A DNA stretch of 18,612 nucleotides from JAHEDH01 sp965364515 (GTDB taxonomy: Bacteria > Actinomycetota > Acidimicrobiia > Spongiisociales > ZC4RG35), in contig CBDTXZ010000048.1 of the NCBI GenBank assembly GCA_965364515.1, positions 1 through 18,612 of the forward strand. The letters are read 5' to 3'. The notes beneath the pieces were generated by a model that saw only the letters and a program-made list of their open reading frames with translations, searched no databases and was not told the origin of the DNA. Positions 13,401 through 18,612 of this stretch are shown piece after piece (the first letter of the stretch is position 1; each line of letters opens with the position of its first letter). The translations under genes and the position numbers were made by a program.

Positions 13401-15257
13401 CTACTCCCCGATCAGCCCGAGCACGTGGGCGCTGATCGATGCGGGGTCGAGCCCGATCGACTCGAGGACATCGCCGGCCGAGCCGAACGGGAGGAACTCG
13501 TCTGGGACACCCATCACCTCGACTCGTGAAGCCGCGTCGGTTCCAGCGAGGTGCTCGAGGACCGCCGCTCCGAAACCTCCCGAGCGGACTCCGTCCTCGA
13601 CCGTGACGATCAATCGGTATCCCTCCGCCCATTCGGTGAGACGCGGATCGATCGGCTTGATCCAGCGGGCGTTGAGCACACCGCAAGACAACCCTCGTTG
13701 CTCCAGATCGCCGGCGGCCTTCTCAGACGCCTCGACCATCCGCCCGTTTGCGACGAACAGGACATCGCTGCCCGTCTGAAGCTCCACCCACGTGCCGACC
13801 TCGACCGGATCGACAGGCATCGTGGGCAGCGATGTTGCAGCCGCCTTCGGATATCGAATCACTACCGGTCCGTCGTGGGTCACCGCAGCTGCCACCATCC
13901 CGGCGAGTTCGGTTGCATCGGCCGGGCTCCCGATCACGAGGTTCGGGATGCCGCGAAGCATCGAGAGGTCGAAGACGCCGTGATGTGAAGAGCCATCGGG
14001 ACCGGTGACGCCGGCACGATCGAGGAGGATCGTCACCGGAAGATCGTGCAGGCACACGTCCATCGTGAGTTGGTCGATGGCGCGCTGGAGAAAGGTCGAA
14101 TACATCGCGACCACCGGGCGCTTGCCGGCCATCGCCAGTCCCGCTGCCAAACCGACGGCATGCTGCTCGGCGATTCCGACATCGATCACTCGGTCGGGGA
14201 ACTCTTCGGACATCTGCTGGAGCCCTGTGGAGGACACCATCGCCGCACTGATGCCCACGAGGTCGGGATCACGGCGGGCCGCTTCGACGAGGGCCAGACC
14301 CGCAACGTCGGTGTACTTGATCTCGGACTTCAGAGGCTGTCCGGTTGCGACATCGAACGTCGAGACACCATGGAGCTTGTCGAGTTCGTCGGCGATGGCG
14401 GGCTCGTAGCCGTTCCCCTTCTCGGTCACGACGTGGACGACCACCGGCTCGTGGAACTCCTTGGCACGCCGGAGGGTCTCCTCCAGCAACGGGATGTCGT
14501 GACCGTCGATCCTGCCAGAGTATTTGAGCCCGAGCGTGTCGAACACGGTCGACGGCTCGATGACCTGTTTGACCGCCTCCTTGAGTCGCATGGCGAGCTC
14601 GTCGGCGGTGTCTCCCACGACCGGCATGGTCCGGAGCATCTTTCCGGTGGTTCGCTTCGCCCATTCATATCTGGGATCGAATCGCAGGCCGGCGAGGCCT
14701 GCGAGCATGGCCAGCCCACCCACCGTCGGGGCATAGGAGCGGCCGTTGTCGTTGAGCACCACGATCAGCCGCTGCGGCCGGAGCACCGACAGGTGGCTGA
14801 GAGCCTCGTAGGCCTGCCCGCCGGTGAAGGCGCCATCGCCGATCACTGCGATGGACCACCCGTCTCCGCCCGCGAGGGCGTTGCCGAGGGCGTAGCTGAT
14901 GGAGGTCGACGCGTGGCTGTTCTCGACGAAGTCGTGCTCGCTCTCGGAGCGTGCGGGATATCCACTCATACCGCCGAACGACCGCAGGTGGTCGAACCCG
15001 TCGCGTCGACCGGTGAGCAATTTGTGGACGTACGCCTGGTGTCCGACGTCCCAGAAGATCCGGTCGGTGGGCGACTCGAAGGCCCGATGGAGCGCGATGG
15101 TGAGCTCGACGATCCCGAGATTCGGCGAGAGGTGGCCTCCGGTCCGCGAGATGCGGTCGAGCAGGAATGACCTGATCTCGGTGGAGAGCTCCTCGAGCTC
15201 AGCCCAGGACAGGTCATCGAGGTCAGAGGGATCGTTGATGCGTTCTAGCAGCGACAT
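13401..15257 (-). CDS. dxs: 1-deoxy-D-xylulose-5-phosphate synthase
   Basis: This 618-residue enzyme is the normal length for Dxs. It condenses pyruvate and glyceraldehyde-3-phosphate using thiamine diphosphate, the first step of the MEP pathway to isoprenoids, in the cytoplasm. The active-site His motifs GGHLSPNLG (H42) and DVGHQAYVHKLLTGR (H73) are present. So are the ThDP/Mg motif GDGAFTGGQAYEA (140-152) through LNDNGRS (168-174) and the catalytic Glu in DVGIAEQHAVGLAAG (E364). The C-terminal transketolase domain is complete. I chose the ATG at 15257 rather than the GTG at 15266: a -10-like TAGCGT at 15273-15268 would start transcription at about 15261, after the GTG. The transcript would then be nearly leaderless with a 4-nt leader. 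The gene stands alone between the phosphate-sensing operon and the amino-acid transporter operon. Confidence 0.97.
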   Translation of the reverse strand: MSLLERINDPSDLDDLSWAELEELSTEIRSFLLDRISRTGGHLSPNLGIVELTIALHRAFESPTDRIFWDVGHQAYVHKLLTGRRDGFDHLRSFGGMSGYPARSESEHDFVENSHASTSISYALGNALAGGDGWSIAVIGDGAFTGGQAYEALSHLSVLRPQRLIVVLNDNGRSYAPTVGGLAMLAGLAGLRFDPRYEWAKRTTGKMLRTMPVVGDTADELAMRLKEAVKQVIEPSTVFDTLGLKYSGRIDGHDIPLLEETLRRAKEFHEPVVVHVVTEKGNGYEPAIADELDKLHGVSTFDVATGQPLKSEIKYTDVAGLALVEAARRDPDLVGISAAMVSSTGLQQMSEEFPDRVIDVGIAEQHAVGLAAGLAMAGKRPVVAMYSTFLQRAIDQLTMDVCLHDLPVTILLDRAGVTGPDGSSHHGVFDLSMLRGIPNLVIGSPADATELAGMVAAAVTHDGPVVIRYPKAAATSLPTMPVDPVEVGTWVELQTGSDVLFVANGRMVEASEKAAGDLEQRGLSCGVLNARWIKPIDPRLTEWAEGYRLIVTVEDGVRSGGFGAAVLEHLAGTDAASRVEVMGVPDEFLPFGSAGDVLESIGLDPASISAHVLGLIGE

Positions 15258-15273
15258 CAGGCGCACAACGCTA
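15258..15273 (-). promoter_or_regulatory. Candidate near-leaderless promoter of dxs
   Basis: TAGCGT (15273-15268 on the minus strand) is followed six bases later by a predicted start at 15261, four bases before the ATG. A TTCCAG sequence 18 bp upstream could serve as a weak -35. No Shine-Dalgarno sequence is positioned for either dxs start codon. Confidence 0.4.
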
Positions 15274-15303
15274 CTCCGCTTCGGGGGCTTCCTGGAACCC
15301 TCC

Positions 15304-15318
15304 CCGCTCTCCGAGCGG
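15304..15318 (-). terminator. Short hairpin after the sensor kinase gene
   Basis: CCGCTC-TCC-GAGCGG (15304-15318) is a perfect 6-bp GC stem with a 3-nt loop, 13 nt beyond the kinase stop. It could end the phosphate-sensing operon ahead of the dxs promoter. The stem is short and no T-run follows. Confidence 0.4.
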
Positions 15319-15330
15319 CCCCCCGACCGG

Positions 15331-17076
15331 TCAGCGGATCTGCCCGGTCACCTCCTCGACGGACTCGAGCACCGGCATCACGATGCGGAACGTCGAACCG
15401 ACGCCGAGCTCACTGTCGACGAACACGGCGCCACCATGCCGCTCGGCGACGTGCTTCACGATCGCCAGTCCCAGGCCGGTGCCACCGGTGTCGCGCGACC
15501 GGGCTACGTCGACCCGGTAGAACCGCTCGAACACTCGACTCAGCGCCCTCGTGGGAATCCCGGAGCCGGTGTCGGAGACCTTGAGCTCCACCGAAGGTCC
15601 ATGCCGGCGGAGCGCCACCGACACCTCGCCCCCTGCGTCGGTGTACGTGATCGCGTTCTCGCACAGATTGCGCACGGCGAGAGCCCAGTCCGAAGAAGGG
15701 CCGGCCACCGTGACCGATTCGAGATCCGTCTCCATCACCAGTCCGCTCTCGCGGGCTCTGGCGGAGAGCCGTTCGAGTTCCTCGGTGACGACCGTATCGA
15801 GCCGGCAGGATCCCTCGGACGCCTGTGCAGCCTCCAGTCGGGACAGATCGAGCAGATCATCGACGATCCTGGCGAGACGACGCGCCGAGGCCGTCACCTG
15901 ACCGGCGAAGCCACGTGCTCGATTCGTATCCCGATCGAGCGCGAGCTGGAGTGCCTCGCTTGCGGCCAGCGTTGCAGCGATCGGGGTCTTGAGCTCGTGA
16001 GAAGCGTCTGCCACGAAGTCCCGCCGCATCGCCTCGATCCTGTTCCGTTCCGTGACGTCGGCCGCCACGAGCAGCACGCGGGCCCGGTCGTCTCGGAACG
16101 GAGTCGCGACGGCGTGCACCATCCGGATCGGCGAGCCGATCTCGACATCGACCACCTGGACCTCATCGACGTCGCGCGCCTTCCGGACGATCCGCTGAAG
16201 GGCACCGGGAGCGAGGGCCGTCAATCGCTCTGGGATCGCGCCGAGCAGGGCAGCTGCGGGCGGGTTGGCGTACGAGATCGAGTCGTCGGGCTCGACGAGG
16301 ATGACTCCGTCCGGGAGGGCACCGAGGACGACCTCGAGTGTCTCCCGCTCCTCCTCGCTCTCACGGATCCGGCGACCGAGATCCGAAGCCATTCGACCGA
16401 TCGACTGACCGAGTCGATCCAGTTCGATCGTCGTCGAGCGCTCGGGCTCGACGTCGAGCCTTCCCCCGGCGACGGCATCGGCGGTCTCCGTGAGTGCCGC
16501 AATGGGTCGGGCGATCCGGGTCGCGACGAAGACCGCCCCGATCAAACCGACGACGCCCACCGCGACGATCGCCGAGACGATGCGACCCGTCAAGGCACCC
16601 AGCTCATCGGAGATCTTCGCCTCCGTCACGGACAGGCGGATGATTCGGTCATCCGAGGGAGGCAATGCCACATACAGCCGACCCTCGTCGGTGGTCACGC
16701 TGTATCGGGACGACCGGCCCACCTCTCCGCCGATGGCAGCGGCGACCTCGGGTCGATCCGAGTGATCGTCCATCGTCGCAGGGTCCGAATCGGAATCCGC
16801 CAAGACCCGGCCGTCGAGCGCGATCACCGTCACCCGAGCGTCCAATGCCTCGGCCTGTCCGACCACGGCGTCGTGCATATCGTCGTCCGGCAACGTCAAC
16901 GCCACCAGCGCTGCCTTCTCGACCAGATCCTCAGCGAGCTGATCGATCAGAGAGGTGCGCACACCGTTTCGAACGAGGATCGCCACGAGGACCAGCAGCA
17001 GGACGAACACCACCGCAAACCACGAGACGACTCGCGCTCGCAGGGTGCCTCGTCTCGGAGACATCCGGTCAACCAT
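15331..17076 (-). CDS. Sensor histidine kinase of the PhoR/SenX3 type
   Basis: This protein has 581 residues. TM1 (about 18-37), an extracytoplasmic domain of about 125 residues, TM2 (about 166-187) and a HAMP linker (TRIARPIAALTETADAVAGG) come first. A PAS domain follows (about 244-340, LPDGVILVEPDDSISYANPPA). HisKA has the phospho-acceptor in ADASHELKTPIAA (H360). HATPase_c has an N-box, NLCENAITYTD (N474), a G1 box SDTGSGIP (D502) and a G2 box GGTGLGLAIV (531-540). All catalytic motifs are intact. It would autophosphorylate and signal to the response regulator encoded directly upstream, with PhoU and the Pst transporter as likely sensing partners. An ATG at 17076 overlaps the regulator stop by 8 bases; a second at 17064 lies 4 bases past it. 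Neither has a clear ribosome site, so the exact start is uncertain by four residues. Confidence 0.92.
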   Translation of the reverse strand: MVDRMSPRRGTLRARVVSWFAVVFVLLLVLVAILVRNGVRTSLIDQLAEDLVEKAALVALTLPDDDMHDAVVGQAEALDARVTVIALDGRVLADSDSDPATMDDHSDRPEVAAAIGGEVGRSSRYSVTTDEGRLYVALPPSDDRIIRLSVTEAKISDELGALTGRIVSAIVAVGVVGLIGAVFVATRIARPIAALTETADAVAGGRLDVEPERSTTIELDRLGQSIGRMASDLGRRIRESEEERETLEVVLGALPDGVILVEPDDSISYANPPAAALLGAIPERLTALAPGALQRIVRKARDVDEVQVVDVEIGSPIRMVHAVATPFRDDRARVLLVAADVTERNRIEAMRRDFVADASHELKTPIAATLAASEALQLALDRDTNRARGFAGQVTASARRLARIVDDLLDLSRLEAAQASEGSCRLDTVVTEELERLSARARESGLVMETDLESVTVAGPSSDWALAVRNLCENAITYTDAGGEVSVALRRHGPSVELKVSDTGSGIPTRALSRVFERFYRVDVARSRDTGGTGLGLAIVKHVAERHGGAVFVDSELGVGSTFRIVMPVLESVEEVTGQIR

Positions 17077-17785
17077 CGACGAACTTGTAGCCGAGGCCTC
17101 GCTCCGTCACGATCCTGGTCGGCTCGGAGGGGTTCGCTTCGAGCTTCTCGCGGAGTCGTTTGATGTGGACGTCGAGGGTCTTCGTGTCTCCGAAGTAGGA
17201 CGGGCCCCACACCTCGTCGATCAGGACATCCCGGGTCGCCAGACGGTTCGTACGGCGCATCAGCGACTCGAGCAGGTCGAATTCCTTGGGTCGGAGCCGG
17301 ACGAGCGCTCCGTCGACTCGGACTTCATGGGCGTCCAGATCCAACTCGACGCCGCTCGATCGGAGTACTTCGTTCGGCTCGAGCCACACTCCAGACCTGG
17401 ACGATCGACGGACCTGCGCTCGCGCCCTCGCCATCAGTTCACGCATCGAGAAGGGTTTGGTCACGTAGTCGTCGGCGCCGAGTTCGAGACCCGCCACCGT
17501 GTCGGCCTCACCGTCCCGTGCGGTCAGCATGATGATCGGGACGTCGGATTCGGCTCGAATCCGGCGGCACACATCGAGCCCCGACGATTCGGGAAGCATC
17601 ACGTCCAGCAGCACCAGCGACGGATCGACGGCTCGAAACCGTTCGAGGGCCTCTCGTCCGGTCGAGACGAGCGTGACGTCGAAGCCCTCCACCTCGAGTG
17701 CGTAACCAACCGATTCGGCCAACGAGATCTCGTCCTCGACGACGAGCACCCGGTGCCTCGTCTCAGCCCTCGATCCCCCGCTCAT
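17069..17785 (-). CDS. OmpR/PhoB-family response regulator (RegX3-like)
   Basis: This protein has 238 residues. The receiver domain has the acidic pocket E17-D18 in VLVVEDE, the phospho-acceptor D61 in LVLLDVMLPESSG, T88 in MLTAR and K110 in DYVTKPF. A winged-helix DNA-binding domain (about 140-238) follows, with RLRPKEFDLLESLMR, LIDEVWG, TKTLDVHIKRLREKLE and a final GLGYKFVDG. It is expected to bind direct repeats upstream of phosphate-starvation genes when phosphorylated by the adjacent kinase. The start at 17785 is set by GAGGAGG six bases upstream and by the receiver beginning right after it; an open frame to 17866 has no ribosome site and adds low-complexity residues. It overlaps the phoU coding end by 23 bases. 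The symbol is left blank because phoB, phoP and regX3 cannot be told apart from sequence alone. Confidence 0.93.
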   Translation of the reverse strand: MSGGSRAETRHRVLVVEDEISLAESVGYALEVEGFDVTLVSTGREALERFRAVDPSLVLLDVMLPESSGLDVCRRIRAESDVPIIMLTARDGEADTVAGLELGADDYVTKPFSMRELMARARAQVRRSSRSGVWLEPNEVLRSSGVELDLDAHEVRVDGALVRLRPKEFDLLESLMRRTNRLATRDVLIDEVWGPSYFGDTKTLDVHIKRLREKLEANPSEPTRIVTERGLGYKFVDG

Positions 17786-18455
17786 CGAGCGCCTCCTCGT
17801 TGAAATCGTGAAGCTCGCCGGTGACCAGGTAGACGACTTGCTCGCCGATGTCGACCGTCTGGTCACCGATCCGTTCGAGCGCTCGTGCGGCCATCATCAC
17901 ATGCGTCCCCCACTCCAGGAGTCGGGGGTCGGTGCCGAGCGCCACGACCTCCCTGTACATGCTGCTGTTGAGGCGGTCGACCGGTTCGTCCATGGCTGGA
18001 AGCAATCTGGCCTCGTCCGCATCCCGGCGGATGAAGCTCTCGATCGCCGTCCGGAGCATCGGACGGACGAGATCGCCCATCTCCTGCACCTGCTCGATCA
18101 CGTGGTCGCTCGTCGGCAGGTCGTGACACAGCTCTGCGAGCTTGGCGATGTTGACCGCTTGATCCCCGGTTCGCTCGAGGGTGACGTTCATGTGGAGCAG
18201 CACCGACATCAACCGCAGATCGGCACCCATCGGCTGTTGGCGAGCGATCAGATTGATCCATCGGTTGTGGATGTCGAGATACATCTGGTCGATGATCTGA
18301 TCCCCGGCCTTCACGCGTTGTGCGAGCTCCAGATCGCCGGTCACCAGCGCCTGGACCGCCATCCCTATCAGGTCGTGATCTCGATCGCCGATCTCATGGA
18401 TGCTCTGCTCCAACGCCTCCAGCTCGGCGTGAAAATGGGTCCTCTGGTCCACCAT
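17763..18455 (-). CDS. phoU: PhoU phosphate signalling protein
   Basis: This all-helical protein has 230 residues, the family's usual length, and is built of two three-helix repeats. The metal-binding signature appears twice, exactly 100 residues apart: ERTGDQAVNIAKLAE from 94 and ERIGDQTVDIGEQVVYLVTGE from 194. PhoU is a cytoplasmic peripheral protein that links the Pst transporter to the sensor kinase and represses phosphate-starvation signalling when phosphate is plentiful. GGGGAGG lies seven bases before the ATG. It follows the pstB stop by 22 nt and its end overlaps the response-regulator gene, so pstB, phoU, the regulator and the kinase form one transcription unit. Confidence 0.95.
   Translation of the reverse strand: MVDQRTHFHAELEALEQSIHEIGDRDHDLIGMAVQALVTGDLELAQRVKAGDQIIDQMYLDIHNRWINLIARQQPMGADLRLMSVLLHMNVTLERTGDQAVNIAKLAELCHDLPTSDHVIEQVQEMGDLVRPMLRTAIESFIRRDADEARLLPAMDEPVDRLNSSMYREVVALGTDPRLLEWGTHVMMAARALERIGDQTVDIGEQVVYLVTGELHDFNEEALDERGIEG
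17792..17798 (-). promoter_or_regulatory. Ribosome binding site fixing the response-regulator start
   Basis: GAGGAGG on the minus strand lies inside the 3' end of phoU, six bases before the ATG at 17785. It is a near-perfect Shine-Dalgarno sequence and rules out the longer in-frame start at 17866. Confidence 0.85.
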
Positions 18456-18477
18456 CAGTCGGCCTCCCCTGCCCGGC

Positions 18478-18612
18478 TCATCCGAAGCGTCCGGTGATGT
18501 ACTGCTCGGTCTCTTCGTGCTCGGGCGTCGTGAAGATCCTGTCGGTGTAGCCGTACTCGACGAGACGGCCGGTGCGCATGCCGCCGTCGTTCACGTCGAC
18601 GGAGAAGAAGGC
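18478..18612 (-). CDS. pstB: Phosphate ABC transporter ATP-binding protein PstB, C-terminal end
   Basis: Only the last 44 residues are in the window; the 5' part lies beyond the right edge. The visible tail reads AFFSVDVNDG, then RTGRLVEYGYTDRIFTTPEH and TEQYITGRFG before TGA at 18480-18478. The pattern E-Y/H-G-x-T-x-x-I-F-x-x-P followed by T-x-x-Y-I/V-x-G-R-F-G is the classic end of PstB, the ATPase of the high-affinity phosphate importer. The phoU gene starts 22 nt later, which agrees with this identity. Confidence 0.92.
   Translation of the reverse strand, partial: AFFSVDVNDGGMRTGRLVEYGYTDRIFTTPEHEETEQYITGRFG

Noticed and set aside
13240..13686. N-terminal extension of the amino-acid-binding protein
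   Set aside because: The lipoprotein signal peptide begins at 13239 behind a strong ribosome site. The extension lies within dxs on the same strand in another frame.
14899..17163. 754-codon open frame on the plus strand
   Set aside because: It is antisense to dxs and the sensor kinase, both certain by motif. Its translation is Arg/Asp/His-rich with no domain and no ribosome site. It is a typical shadow of high-GC codon use.
15331..17785. Assigning the names regX3/senX3 or phoB/phoR
   Set aside because: The pst-phoU context and domains fit phosphate sensing, but family members cannot be told apart reliably from motifs alone, so no symbol is given.
1..18612. CRISPR arrays, transposases, integrases, tRNA genes, toxin-antitoxin or phage-defence genes
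   Set aside because: None was found. There are no regularly spaced repeats, no tRNA-like cloverleaf that I could see, and no gene of these families.

Overview
The window is GC-rich chromosomal DNA. It reads like a free-living actinobacterium, most plausibly of the class Acidimicrobiia or a related marine or soil lineage. The signs are high-GC codon use with long antisense shadow frames, Thr-rich linkers behind the membrane or lipid anchors of exported proteins, a RegX3/SenX3-like phosphate signalling pair next to pstB-phoU, and two start codons placed exactly where transcription should start (leaderless type). The taxonomic call is inference. I saw no tRNA, rRNA, CRISPR array, transposase or phage gene. 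Fourteen of the fifteen genes are on the minus strand, so the window is easiest to read from right to left.

Right end (18612 to 15331): the C-terminal end of pstB, then phoU, an OmpR-type response regulator and a PhoR/SenX3-type sensor kinase, tightly packed and partly overlapping. This is the tail of a phosphate uptake and sensing operon whose pstSCA part would lie beyond the right edge. Next comes dxs (15257 to 13401), the entry enzyme of the MEP isoprenoid pathway, with its own candidate promoter.

Middle (13239 to 8052): a complete four-gene amino-acid ABC importer in the order binding lipoprotein, permease, permease, ATPase, the same as aapJ-Q-M-P of the general L-amino-acid permeases. 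A strong hairpin separates the binding-protein gene from the permease genes and probably sets stoichiometry. The leader of the binding-protein gene carries three copies of the 8-mer TTGTGACG. Both permeases are much longer than family norms because of extra membrane segments.

Next (7910 to 5507): a four-helix membrane protein that resembles eukaryotic TMEM97/sigma-2 receptor (EXPERA fold), followed 37 nt later by an orphan membrane histidine kinase. The only plus-strand gene, a secreted CHRD/SOD-like protein with an EF-hand-type calcium loop (4832 to 5458), converges on this kinase at a shared 14-bp hairpin.

Left (4693 to 1): a CapA-type metallophosphatase and a PQQ-like beta-propeller protein, both membrane-anchored through Thr-rich linkers and overlapping by 4 bases. 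They are followed by an FAD-dependent amine-oxidase-like protein (COG2907 type) and a DUF1365 protein, also overlapping by 4 bases. The last pair belongs to a lipid-modification neighbourhood that runs off the left edge. No stretch over 300 bases lacks a gene; the longest gap is about 160 bases, upstream of the amino-acid binding-protein gene.

Most of the content is recognisable housekeeping and transport. The items most worth a second look are the TMEM97-like protein with its paired kinase, the repeated TTGTGACG motif in front of the transporter, the CapA/propeller pair, and the shared leaderless promoter motif.
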